DNA of 64,000 nt from Gallibacter sp963558965 (GTDB taxonomy: Bacteria > Bacillota > Clostridia > Peptostreptococcales > Anaerovoracaceae), in NCBI GenBank assembly GCA_963558965.1, contig CAUWIT010000009.1:10285-74284 (forward strand), in the 5' to 3' direction. Under the pieces are notes generated by a model that searched no databases, was not told the DNA's origin, and worked only from the letters and a program-made list of their open reading frames with translations. How positions within the stretch are numbered: position 1 is the first letter of the stretch; every line of letters begins with the position of its first letter. A program made the position numbers and the translations under genes. This document shows, one piece after another, positions 36,224-44,674 of this stretch.

Positions 36224-37456
36224 ATGGTTGATTTAAAAAGTAAGATGGCTAATAAAGAGGAAATCTTTTGGCTAAATGACAATGTTGACAAATTTGAAGG
36301 ATCATTACCTTACACAAAAGCTGATATTGATGATGCCGAAAAACGACTTTTACGATTTGCACCATATATAAAATCTGCTTTTCCAGAAACAAAAGATGCA
36401 GATGGTATTATCGAATCCGAAATAATTGAAATACCAAAAATGGCTGAATATCTAGGTGTTCAAAATAAAATGTTTTTGAAAATGGATGCTAATCTTCCTA
36501 TTTCTGGATCAGTTAAAGCTCGTGGCGGTATTTACGAAGTTTTAAAATTTGCAGAAAAAATCGCTATAGAAAATAATATGTTAACTTTGGAAGATGACTA
36601 CAGCAAACTTGATACTCCTGAGTTTAGAGAGCTTTTCTCTAAATACAGCGTTGCTGTTGGATCTACTGGTAACTTAGGATTAAGTATCGGTATTATCTCC
36701 GCTAAACTAGGATTTGACGTTACTGTGCATATGTCTGCTGATGCAAGACAGTGGAAAAAAGATTTGCTAAGATCTAAAGGGGCAAAAGTTATAGAATATC
36801 CTGATGATTATCAGAAGGCTGTTGCCGAAGGACGAAAAGAAGCAGAAAAAGATCCTAATTGTCATTTTGTAGATGATGAAAACAGTTTGGATTTGTTTAT
36901 GGGATATGCTGTTGCTGGCAAGAGACTAAAAAAACAGTTTGACGATGCTGGCATAGTTGTCGATAAAGAGCACCCTCTTTATGTTTACATTCCTTGTGGT
37001 GTTGGCGGCGCTCCTGGCGGTATTACTTTTGGTATTAAGGAATACTTCGGTGAAAATGCTCATGTTTATTTTGCCGAACCTGTTATGGCTCCATGTATGA
37101 CTCTTGGCCTTTTAACTGGTCTTCACGACAAGATTTGTGTTGCTGATATAGGATTGAGCGGACAGACTATTGCTGATGGACTTGCTGTTGGCAGAGCTTC
37201 AAAACTAGTTGGAAACCTTATGGAAAAAATATTGGAAGGTTGTTTTACAGTTGATGATGATAGACTTTTACCTCTTTTATCAAAGCTGTATAATCTTGAA
37301 AATTTATTTATCGAACCTTCTTCATGTGCTGGTTTTCCTGGTGTTCCTGTTATTGATAAAAATGCTCCTAAAGGTGCAATTCACCTTGTTTGGGCTACTG
37401 GTGGAAATATGGTTCCATCAGATGAAAAGGAAAAATATCTAAACGGTATTTCATAA
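36224..37456 (+). CDS. dsdA: D-serine ammonia-lyase
   Basis: PLP enzyme that deaminates D-serine to pyruvate (EC 4.3.1.18), 410 residues from the ATG with GGGAGG 7 bases before it. GSVKARGGIYE holds the PLP Lys, SVGSTGNLGLSIG the phosphate loop, and CGVGGAPGGITFG the second glycine loop. The metallophosphoesterase stop lies 14 bases upstream. No dsdC or D-serine transporter is beside it. It may detoxify or feed on D-serine, or belong to D-amino-acid turnover with the wall genes nearby (inference). Confidence 0.94.
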   Translation: MVDLKSKMANKEEIFWLNDNVDKFEGSLPYTKADIDDAEKRLLRFAPYIKSAFPETKDADGIIESEIIEIPKMAEYLGVQNKMFLKMDANLPISGSVKARGGIYEVLKFAEKIAIENNMLTLEDDYSKLDTPEFRELFSKYSVAVGSTGNLGLSIGIISAKLGFDVTVHMSADARQWKKDLLRSKGAKVIEYPDDYQKAVAEGRKEAEKDPNCHFVDDENSLDLFMGYAVAGKRLKKQFDDAGIVVDKEHPLYVYIPCGVGGAPGGITFGIKEYFGENAHVYFAEPVMAPCMTLGLLTGLHDKICVADIGLSGQTIADGLAVGRASKLVGNLMEKILEGCFTVDDDRLLPLLSKLYNLENLFIEPSSCAGFPGVPVIDKNAPKGAIHLVWATGGNMVPSDEKEKYLNGIS

Positions 37457-37501
37457 ACCAATTTTTAAGATAGATAATTTGGTTTTATAACTTTAGGTGT
37501 T

Positions 37502-37545
37502 GGCGAAGAAAATATATTTCATTCATCGTCATCGCCTTTTCTTTT
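37502..37545 (+). terminator. Probable terminator of dsdA
   Basis: GGCGA / TCGCC arms (37502-37506, 37532-37536), extended by GA/TC with one mismatch, then TTTTCTTTTAT. The loop is long, so the call is moderate. Confidence 0.5.
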
Positions 37546-37552
37546 ATAAAAA

Positions 37553-37594
37553 ACAGAGATCTGAAATAGATAAAATAATATTTCAAATCTCTGT
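37553..37594 (-). terminator. Terminator of the lipid kinase gene
   Basis: 16-position stem with one mismatch (ACAGAGAT-C-TGAAATA with TATTTCA-A-ATCTCTGT) and a 10-base loop. On the minus strand it is followed by TTTTTTAT. Confidence 0.85.
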
Positions 37595-37615
37595 AAATTT
37601 TAAATATATAAATTT

Positions 37616-38569
37616 CTAATGACTATTAAATTTTGGAACAATAAATTTAACTTCTTTAGGTTTTATTTCAAAACTAATACTATCTGCATAAGTTATTTCC
37701 CCATCAGTGCTAAACATTATGGGCTCTTCTCTTTTTGTCAGACTTAGTGTTTTACACTTTTTGTAAATTACAAGATCCTTAGCAGCTTTTGTTTCAAGAT
37801 GAGTACCTTTCATATATCTTGGGAACAACTTTAAAAACTTACTTCTTGAACAAGTTTTCACTATACTTACATCCATAAATCCATCATTTGTAACAGCTTT
37901 TGGAACGCCTTTAACTCCACCACCACAAAAACAACCGTTAGCTATAGCAATTAAAAGCATCTTATCTTCAAAAACTGAGCCATTCTCAAATTCAACTTTA
38001 AGGTTAGCCCCTTTCATCTTTATTAGCATTTGCACAACTCCTGCAAGATAAGCCATAGAACCGGAAACCATTGGTCTTTTTTTTAGGTGAGCAGCAGCAT
38101 CTACAACATTGCAATCAAATCCGATATTGAACATGTTGATACAATATCTTTCACAGTGATAATCATCTTTATCCCATCTGTATTTGATAATATCAGTATC
38201 TACGCTTTCGCCAAGCAACTGATTTTTAATATTTAAAAAATCTGATGGACTGCTGAAGTTTCTCACAAAATCATTGCCTGTACCCAAGGGCAAAACTCCT
38301 ACTTCAACGTGCTCATATCCAACTATCCCATTTAGTATTTCATTTAAAGTCCCGTCGCCACCACATGCAAATAACCTGATAGGTTTATATTTTGTTGCTG
38401 TTTTTGCAAGTTGGTTTGCTAAGACTTCTCCATATAACTCTTCTTTTGTATGATATATTTCAACATCCAATGAAAGTTCCTTCGCTGCTTTTAAAATATC
38501 GTCTTTTAATTCGACTGCTTTACCTTGACCAGCAGCAGGATTTAAAATAAAAATATTTCTTTTTTCCAT
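37616..38569 (-). CDS. Diacylglycerol kinase-family lipid kinase (YegS/BmrU type)
   Basis: 317 residues from the ATG at 38569, which follows GAGGT; the longer frame starts at a GTG inside that site. Motifs: FILNPAAGQGKA, the nucleotide-binding ACGGDGTLNEILNGI, and LPLGTGNDFVRNF. The C-terminal beta-rich domain contains GGGVKGVPKAVTNDGFMDVSIV. It phosphorylates a lipid at the membrane face; diacylglycerol is the usual guess, but the substrate cannot be read from sequence. Confidence 0.92.
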   Translation of the reverse strand: MEKRNIFILNPAAGQGKAVELKDDILKAAKELSLDVEIYHTKEELYGEVLANQLAKTATKYKPIRLFACGGDGTLNEILNGIVGYEHVEVGVLPLGTGNDFVRNFSSPSDFLNIKNQLLGESVDTDIIKYRWDKDDYHCERYCINMFNIGFDCNVVDAAAHLKKRPMVSGSMAYLAGVVQMLIKMKGANLKVEFENGSVFEDKMLLIAIANGCFCGGGVKGVPKAVTNDGFMDVSIVKTCSRSKFLKLFPRYMKGTHLETKAAKDLVIYKKCKTLSLTKREEPIMFSTDGEITYADSISFEIKPKEVKFIVPKFNSH

Positions 38570-38675
38570 ATGATACCTCACTGCATTTTATTTTACATTC
38601 TAAACTTTAAAATTACAACATATTGTTATATAATTATTTTGTATTTACTAAAAAAACAGATATGAGGTGAAAACT

Positions 38676-39785
38676 TTGGACGAAAGAATTAAGAAATTAT
38701 CAAATGTTTTAGTTGGGTATTCTACTAATATTCAGCCTGGCGAAAAAGTTTTAGTAACTTACGAAGGTGACGAGTGTCTACCCCTAATTAGACAAATCGT
38801 AAAAGATGTTTACAAAGCTGGTGGCTTTCCATATGTAGAAATTAGAGATTCTTCAATTACAAGGGAAATTTTACTTGGCGCACAGGCCTCTCAGCTTGAG
38901 TTTATGCATGATTATCAGCTTTATCAAATGAAGGGTATGGACGCATATATTTCCGTTAAAGGCGGCGGCAACACAGCAGAACTAGCCGATGTACCATCAG
39001 AAAAAATCAACTTATACAACAAGATTTTAAATCCTGTTTTGGACTATAGAGTTTCAAAAACAAAATGGGTAATCTTAAGATTTCCTAATTATTCAATGGC
39101 TCAAATGGCAAATACTAGTCTTGAAGCATTTGAAGACTTTTATTATGATGTATGCACACTAGATTACAGCAAAATGAGCAAAGCTATGGACGCCCTTGTA
39201 GATCTTATGAACAGAACAGACAAAGTACGACTTGTGGGACCAGACACAGACCTAAGCTTCTCCATCAAAGGCATTTCTGCAGTAAAATGCGCAGCCGAAT
39301 GCAACATTCCTGACGGCGAAGTTTATACTGCTCCTGTAAAAGACAGCGTCAACGGATATATAAGCTACAACACACCGAGCAAAGAGGAAGGCTTCACTTA
39401 TGAAAACATAAGATTTGAAGTCAAAAATGGCAAGATTGTTCATGCTACAGCTAATTCTGATGCCAAAATCAATGCCCTTTTAGACACTGATGAAGGTGTC
39501 CGATACTTCGGTGAATTTGCAATTGGGGTTAACCCTTATATTTTAAATCCTATGAAGGACACTCTTTTCGATGAAAAAATTGCAGGCTCTTTTCATTTGA
39601 CTCCAGGTGCTAGTTACGACGATGCTCCAAATGGAAACAAAAGTGCTGTTCACTGGGATTTAGTTATGATACAGAGACCTGAATACGGCGGTGGCGAAAT
39701 CTACTTCGATGATGTGCTAATCAGAAAAGATGGATTATTTGTTATACCAGAACTTGAAGCTTTAAATCCCGAAAATTTAAAATAG
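38676..39785 (+). CDS. M29-family aminopeptidase
   Basis: Metallo-aminopeptidase of the AmpS/PepS type, about 369 residues. I prefer the TTG at 38676 because GAGGTG lies 6 bases before it; a GTG at 38667 is itself part of that sequence. Family features are the N-terminal VLVGYSTNIQPGEKVLVTYEG, then metal-ligand regions IPDGEVYTAP, RYFGEFAIGVNP, and the C-terminal HLTPGASYDDAPNGNKSAVHWDLV with its His and Asp ligands. Cytoplasmic peptide trimming; no neighbours in an operon. Confidence 0.92.
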   Translation: MDERIKKLSNVLVGYSTNIQPGEKVLVTYEGDECLPLIRQIVKDVYKAGGFPYVEIRDSSITREILLGAQASQLEFMHDYQLYQMKGMDAYISVKGGGNTAELADVPSEKINLYNKILNPVLDYRVSKTKWVILRFPNYSMAQMANTSLEAFEDFYYDVCTLDYSKMSKAMDALVDLMNRTDKVRLVGPDTDLSFSIKGISAVKCAAECNIPDGEVYTAPVKDSVNGYISYNTPSKEEGFTYENIRFEVKNGKIVHATANSDAKINALLDTDEGVRYFGEFAIGVNPYILNPMKDTLFDEKIAGSFHLTPGASYDDAPNGNKSAVHWDLVMIQRPEYGGGEIYFDDVLIRKDGLFVIPELEALNPENLK

Positions 39786-39797
39786 ACAGCTAAAATT

Positions 39798-39838
39798 AAT
39801 GGACTGTTTAGTAAAATCTACCAAACAGTCCATTTTTA
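39798..39838 (+). terminator. Terminator of the M29 aminopeptidase gene
   Basis: 12-base stem AATGGACTGTTT / AAACAGTCCATT (39798-39809 with 39823-39834), then TTTAAT. On the minus strand the U-tract is weaker (AATTTTAG), but it may also serve the cohesin-like gene. Confidence 0.8.
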
Positions 39839-39841
39839 ATC

Positions 39842-40510
39842 TTATTTATTGTTCTTTTTTTGTTTTCTCTTCTTTGAAGTAACCACTACTACTATTGCAA
39901 GTACAACTGCTAAGGCAGCTATAATAACAATATAAAAAGTCATTGTTGATTTTGGTGTATCCTTGTGGTTTTCAATTTTATCTTCCACAGATGGATCCAC
40001 ATCCTCAGTAGTTACATCTTCATCTGGATTATCTGTTTCATCTACAGATTCCTTGTCACTACCATTAGAGCTAGAGCTAGAACTTGAAGCTTTAGCTACT
40101 GAAACAGTATAAGATTTATCTCCTACAGAAACTGCATCTTCATCTCCGTTATACGCTTCTATAGTATTTAAACTTAAAGTTGCTTTGCCACTTGAAACGG
40201 CTTTAAACTTAAGCTTAAAGTTGATATTTCCTGTTTCATCGCTGTAGCCGTTAAGAGAAACTACTCCGCTATCTCCTTGACTACTGCCACCTGAAATATA
40301 TTCTAGCTGATCTGTATCATATTTAAGTTCAGATACATTTCTAGCGATATTATCTCCTGAAAACTCTACTTTTACTACAAAAGTATCGCCTTTTTTAACT
40401 GATTTATCCCCACTTAATTTTAAACTAGCACTTGCTGCAAATGCCTGTCCACACAGTAAAATACAAACTAGCAGACAAATCCCCGTTTTTTTGATTATTT
40501 TAAAATTCAT
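39842..40510 (-). CDS. Membrane-anchored cohesin-like surface protein
   Basis: 222 residues. A signal peptide covers about 1-25 (LLVCILLCGQAFAA). Then comes a cohesin/type-I-like beta-sandwich (about 27-140): SASLKLSGDKSVKKGDTFVVKVEF, VSELKYDTDQLEYISG and INFKLKFKAVSSGKATLSL match the usual strands. A Ser-rich and Asp/Glu-rich linker follows, then a membrane helix (MTFYIVIIAALAVVLAIVVVV) and a basic KKRKQKKNNK tail. No LPxTG motif. It is 19 bases behind the glucosaminidase gene. Without dockerins in view, I infer a scaffold or adhesion role, not cellulosome assembly. Confidence 0.82.
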   Translation of the reverse strand: MNFKIIKKTGICLLVCILLCGQAFAASASLKLSGDKSVKKGDTFVVKVEFSGDNIARNVSELKYDTDQLEYISGGSSQGDSGVVSLNGYSDETGNINFKLKFKAVSSGKATLSLNTIEAYNGDEDAVSVGDKSYTVSVAKASSSSSSSNGSDKESVDETDNPDEDVTTEDVDPSVEDKIENHKDTPKSTMTFYIVIIAALAVVLAIVVVVTSKKRKQKKNNK

Positions 40511-40529
40511 AAATTATATCCTTTTCGTA

Positions 40530-42605
40530 TTAGTTTGGTTTTGCACAGTTTGAATCAGGCATATCCGTATAAACTGGTATTTTAAATACCAATGGTAAAT
40601 CTGTGTTGTTTTCAAAACCTCTCTTTAATAACTTACCCTCAGAACTAGCTGCCTGTACATTTGTACAGTATTCATGTGTACCTGCACAATTAGCTCCATT
40701 GTTTACATTAAACTTCTTGCTGTAAAAAGTATCCTGATTGTTTTCCATATATTTTGATTTATAGAACATTGCGCCGCCAGTTATAGACTTAGTCTTACTG
40801 TTCCAAGGTCTATTCCATGTAGTATTTCCCTTGCCTTCACCTTTTGCATACCACAATCCACGTTGTGAAGCAGTCCAAGAGCCTGAAGCATATGCACCGA
40901 TATTAAAGAAGTTATAATATCCATCATAAGCATCAGCTTTACTGCTATCCCAACCTTTGCCGGAAATTAGCTTAGTTCCACCTTTCCAACCTTGTTCCAT
41001 AATAATCATACAAACAAGTACATTTGGATTTACACCACTCGCTTTACCTGAATTGTATAAAACTGAATAGTAAGAACTTGTTGCCATAAATGAATTTTTT
41101 GCAGCCGCAACTATAGTACTCTTATTTTGAAATGAACTATCGAAACCATGTGTCATAAATTGATATATTTCATCTTCATTTAAAAAGTTTCTAGGATCTA
41201 AGTAATACTGGACTATTTCCTTAGAAGCTGCATTCCATCCACCATCGTAAACTACATAATTTCCGTTTTTATCAACTGCGCCACTTGCCTTTGATTTCCA
41301 AGAACTTGGAGAATTTTTACTTACTACTTGAGTAAATGTTCCTCTCATCTCATTTTTAACTAAAGTATCCCATGACATATCTGTATATTCTGGAACAAAC
41401 TTCCAATTAGGATAAACTGCCTGAAGTTCTTTTAGAGCAGTTTGATAACTTGTTGGAAATCCAGCAATATCGCTCATATTACTCGTATCAATTACTTTGA
41501 TATAATCCCTTCTTATATATCCTGTTTTGCCGCCATAGCCAACTTTATACCAGTTTATACCTGGCACTTCCATATATCCGTATATAGTAAGTGATTTTCC
41601 TTTTGGAACAGTAGTTATAGTTCCATATGAAGTACCGGCACCTTTTCTCATATATACAGAAGCTGTTGTTTTTCCTTTTTTATCAGGGCTGTAATTGTGA
41701 TAGCATGAAGTAGAACTACCTCCAATACTTTTTTTATTTACAGTAAATTTCTTTTTTACCACATAAAAACTTTTTCCCTTTGTATCTTTAGCCCAAATAG
41801 TAAAATAATATGTTCCCGGCTTAGCCTTTCCAAATGGAATTTCACTATCCAATCTGCTTATATTATATGATGTTGAGTTAGGTTTTGCACTTCCTGTATA
41901 GCTACTGTAAAATTTACCAGTTGATATTTTCATAATTCCAACTTTTATTTCTTTTATATTGTAATTTGATTTTACAGTTCCCGAAATGCTATAACTCTTA
42001 CCTTCTGTAATTGAAGTTGGACACTTAAGACCAGATATACTCATCTTTGATTGTACACTATAAGTCTTAACATAATCTCTTCTTACATATCCTGTTGTAC
42101 CACCGTATCTAACTTTATACCAATTTAAACCTGGCACTTCCATATATCCATACACTGGTACTGTTTTTCCCTTTGGTATAGTTTTTAGCTTTTTATATTT
42201 TGTACTTGCTCCAGATCGTAGAACGACAGTTGCAGTTGTTTTACCTGTTTTATCTGGGCTGTAATTGTAGTACTTACTACTTGACTTTGTACTGTAAGTC
42301 TTAACATAATCCCTTCTTACATATCCTGTTGTACCACCGTATCTAACTTTATACCAATTTAAGCCTGGCACTTCCATATATCCATACACTGGTACTGTTT
42401 TTCCCTTTGGTATAGTTTTTAACTTTTTATATTTTGTACTTGCTCCAGATCGTAAAACGACATTTGCAGTTGTTTTACCTGTTTTATCTAGGCTGTAATT
42501 GTAGTATCTACTCTTTGCATTTGATGAAAGTGGAAAAATCACAAAACTTGTCGCCAACATGCAAATAGTAAGACCTAAAGCAATTATTTTTTTCGATTTC
42601 ATCAT
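40530..42605 (-). CDS. Secreted endo-beta-N-acetylglucosaminidase with three SH3b domains
   Basis: About 691 residues from the second ATG (42605), 6 bases after GGAG; the first ATG has no such site. A signal peptide (to about residue 30) is followed by two nearly identical SH3b domains (about 30-107 and 108-185), an Ig-like strand-rich stretch (about 190-290), a third, more diverged SH3b domain (about 305-375), and the C-terminal glucosaminidase: LDPRNFLNEDEIYQFM, LVCMIIMEQGW with the Glu acid, and FFNIGAYASGS. It cuts the glycan strands of peptidoglycan; the SH3b units bind the wall. It has its own promoter. Confidence 0.9.
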   Translation of the reverse strand: MMKSKKIIALGLTICMLATSFVIFPLSSNAKSRYYNYSLDKTGKTTANVVLRSGASTKYKKLKTIPKGKTVPVYGYMEVPGLNWYKVRYGGTTGYVRRDYVKTYSTKSSSKYYNYSPDKTGKTTATVVLRSGASTKYKKLKTIPKGKTVPVYGYMEVPGLNWYKVRYGGTTGYVRRDYVKTYSVQSKMSISGLKCPTSITEGKSYSISGTVKSNYNIKEIKVGIMKISTGKFYSSYTGSAKPNSTSYNISRLDSEIPFGKAKPGTYYFTIWAKDTKGKSFYVVKKKFTVNKKSIGGSSTSCYHNYSPDKKGKTTASVYMRKGAGTSYGTITTVPKGKSLTIYGYMEVPGINWYKVGYGGKTGYIRRDYIKVIDTSNMSDIAGFPTSYQTALKELQAVYPNWKFVPEYTDMSWDTLVKNEMRGTFTQVVSKNSPSSWKSKASGAVDKNGNYVVYDGGWNAASKEIVQYYLDPRNFLNEDEIYQFMTHGFDSSFQNKSTIVAAAKNSFMATSSYYSVLYNSGKASGVNPNVLVCMIIMEQGWKGGTKLISGKGWDSSKADAYDGYYNFFNIGAYASGSWTASQRGLWYAKGEGKGNTTWNRPWNSKTKSITGGAMFYKSKYMENNQDTFYSKKFNVNNGANCAGTHEYCTNVQAASSEGKLLKRGFENNTDLPLVFKIPVYTDMPDSNCAKPN
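42061..42528. repeat. Two tandem 234-base repeats encoding SH3b domains
   Basis: The unit starting at 42061 is repeated almost base for base 234 bases later at 42295 (78 codons). They share the same synonymous codons over most of their length, which indicates a recent duplication or gene conversion. A third copy near 41490-41710 is clearly older. Confidence 0.9.
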
Positions 42606-42641
42606 TTTTCTCTCCATAATCTTAATTTAACGACCAAATCA

Positions 42642-42670
42642 ATTTTACTTCATCTGTAAAAAATAGTCAA
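42642..42670 (-). promoter_or_regulatory. Promoter of the glucosaminidase operon
   Basis: TTGACT (42665-42670), 17-base spacer, TAAAAT (42642-42647) on the minus strand. It lies in the gap below the rnpB terminator. Confidence 0.65.
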
Positions 42671-42714
42671 ACAAACTTACAACACTATCACATAAAATAC
42701 AAACTGTTATAATA

Positions 42715-42754
42715 AAAACAAAAGCAGATATTTTAGTCTTCATCAAATATCTGC
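42715..42754 (-). terminator. rnpB terminator
   Basis: Perfect 10-base stem GCAGATATTT / AAATATCTGC with a loop of 11; on the minus strand it is followed by TTTTGTTTTTATT. Confidence 0.9.
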
Positions 42755-42779
42755 ACTTCTTTAATATTATACAAATAAA

Positions 42780-43122
42780 TGGGTAAGTCTATAAGCCGGG
42801 TTCTGTATTAGACAATCATCTATCTCGACATGTTGTTGCCAACATGCTCTAGCAACCTACCTCTTGGACAGCGACGGGCAGCCGCCTTTCTCGGTCCGCT
42901 TTTGGTCTTGCTCCGGATGGGGTTTACACGGCCAGCATGTCTCCATACTGCCGGTGAGCTCTTACCTCACCATTTCAACCTTACCACGACATTACTCGTT
43001 TCGGCGGAATGTTTCTGTTGCACTTTCCCTATAGTTACCTACGCCAGACGTTATCTGGCATCCTCGCCCTGTGGAGCCCGGACTTTCCTCATGTTTACAC
43101 ACGCGACTGTCTGGCTTACCCA
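42780..43122 (-). ncRNA. rnpB: RNase P RNA, class A type
   Basis: On the minus strand the conserved core is unmistakable: GAGGAAAGTCCGGGCTC near the 5' end, GTAACTATAGGGAAAGTGCAACAGAAA in the middle (the conserved ACAGAAA), and ACAGAACCCGGCTTATAG at the 3' end. GGGTAAG at the 5' end pairs with CTTACCC at the 3' end to form P1, which sets the limits at about 43122 and 42780. RNase P trims tRNA 5' ends together with RnpA. It begins 20 bases after the nif3-like gene ends. Confidence 0.97.
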
Positions 43123-43141
43123 TATTATTTATTTAAGTATT

Positions 43142-43927
43142 TTACCATACAGAATATGGATTTGTATTGGCACACGCCACAAATAACTTTACATCATCAA
43201 TGCCCATTTCGTCAAGGATTTCTTTAAATTGTGCCATAAAATTTTCTGAAAAAATCTTCTCAGTACCATAATGTCCAGCGTCTACAATAGACATACCAAG
43301 AGCCTTGGCATCCTGCGCAACATTTAACTTAACATCCCCTGTTATAAGCATTTGACAATTTTCTCTATGGGCAGTATAAAGTAAATCACCACCTGCACCA
43401 GTGCATAAAGCAACCTTCTTTATATTCATATTATCCTTGCCAACTGCCCTAATATAGTGCTCTGGCAGATTCAAAGATTTTTCAATATGAGCCAATGCTT
43501 CTCTAAATCCCATTTCATATGGAAGTTCTCCCATAACACCTATATCACCTGCTACTTCACTTATATCATCAAGTTCTAATAGCTTTGCCATATAATAATT
43601 ATTGCCAAGTGGTGCATTGTCAAAAGTAATATGAGCCGAATAAACACTAATACCTGATTTAATCAATTTGATCAAATATCTCCCAGTAATTTCATTTATA
43701 TCAACTCGATCTGGTCTTACAAACAATAGAGGATGATGTGTAACTATTAAATCAACTGATTTTTCAATAGCCTCATCTATTATGTCATCATTTATTTCCA
43801 AACAAAACATAATATTGCTAATTTCATCATTGCCTACATTTACCTGCACACCGCTATTATCCCAATCTGCACCCCACTCTGGGTTTGCAATTTTTTCAAT
43901 TATTTCAATGGTTTCATTAAAATTCAT
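43142..43927 (-). CDS. Nif3-like dinuclear metal protein (GTP cyclohydrolase I type 2 homolog)
   Basis: 261 residues, the short form without the PII-like insert. Metal-ligand motifs: VTHHPLLF, SAHITFDNAPLGNN, GDVKLNVAQDA and DAGHYGTEK. Hexameric rings are known for the family; its true substrate is unsettled. It is the last gene of dnaG-rpoD-trmK-nif3, a conserved order in Firmicutes. Confidence 0.92.
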   Translation of the reverse strand: MNFNETIEIIEKIANPEWGADWDNSGVQVNVGNDEISNIMFCLEINDDIIDEAIEKSVDLIVTHHPLLFVRPDRVDINEITGRYLIKLIKSGISVYSAHITFDNAPLGNNYYMAKLLELDDISEVAGDIGVMGELPYEMGFREALAHIEKSLNLPEHYIRAVGKDNMNIKKVALCTGAGGDLLYTAHRENCQMLITGDVKLNVAQDAKALGMSIVDAGHYGTEKIFSENFMAQFKEILDEMGIDDVKLFVACANTNPYSVW

Positions 43928-43948
43928 AAATTCACCTAAATTTTCTTT

Positions 43949-44665
43949 TTAATTTTGCTTATCTATATCCCTTAATAACCCTTCTAAGTATCTAATATTG
44001 CTCTTTATAGCCTTAATATCTGAAGGTTTAATAGTTTTGCTGTTGCCCATAGAAGTTAAAATGCGATTTTCTCTATCAAGCTTTTGTTGAACAAATTCTT
44101 TAGCTAAAGGCGTATTTAACTTTGCAACCCAAGGAGGTATTTCCCACTGAATGGCATCAGGGCCTTCCTCTAGTTTCATTTCTTCCTTAGGCTCTCCAGG
44201 CACAGCTGTAATAATCTCGCAAATAAATCTGCCTTCTCTTACAAGCTGCTCATTGACAATATCAAATCCTTTTCTAATAAGCCAAAATCTAAGTCTTCCC
44301 TGTGCTGTTCTAGGTTGCAAAATAAGCTTTTTAAAAGTTTTACTTTTGCCCATATCCTTACCTAAAATATCACTGATAAGAACTCCTCCCATGCCGGCTA
44401 TAATTATATCGTCAACTTCGCCTCTTTTAATAACCTTAAGTCCATAGCCAAGTCTAAAATCAAATTTTTCCAACGGAAAATATTCTCTGCAATTTTCCTT
44501 AGCCTTATTTAAAGAACCTTTGCTTACATCTGCCATAATAACTTTTGGACTGATACCTTGCTCATGTAGATACATAGGTAAATACCCATGATCTGTTCCT
44601 ATATCAGCTATTGATTCACCTGGTTCAACTTCATTAGCCATAGCCATCAATCTATCTGTTAACAT
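43949..44665 (-). CDS. trmK: tRNA (adenine-22-N1)-methyltransferase TrmK
   Basis: SAM-dependent m1A22 methylase, 238 residues. SIADIGTDHGYLPMYL is motif I, VIMADVSKGSLNKA motif II, and IIIAGMGGVLISDIL the active-site G-M-G-G motif. A C-terminal helical domain follows. RBS GAGGTG. Nine bases after rpoD. Confidence 0.93.
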   Translation of the reverse strand: MLTDRLMAMANEVEPGESIADIGTDHGYLPMYLHEQGISPKVIMADVSKGSLNKAKENCREYFPLEKFDFRLGYGLKVIKRGEVDDIIIAGMGGVLISDILGKDMGKSKTFKKLILQPRTAQGRLRFWLIRKGFDIVNEQLVREGRFICEIITAVPGEPKEEMKLEEGPDAIQWEIPPWVAKLNTPLAKEFVQQKLDRENRILTSMGNSKTIKPSDIKAIKSNIRYLEGLLRDIDKQN

Positions 44666-44674
44666 TTTTCACCT

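Noticed and set aside
42830..43186. Plus-strand reading frame of 118 codons
   Set aside because: It lies within the antisense of the RNase P RNA and has no ribosome-binding site or recognisable protein features.
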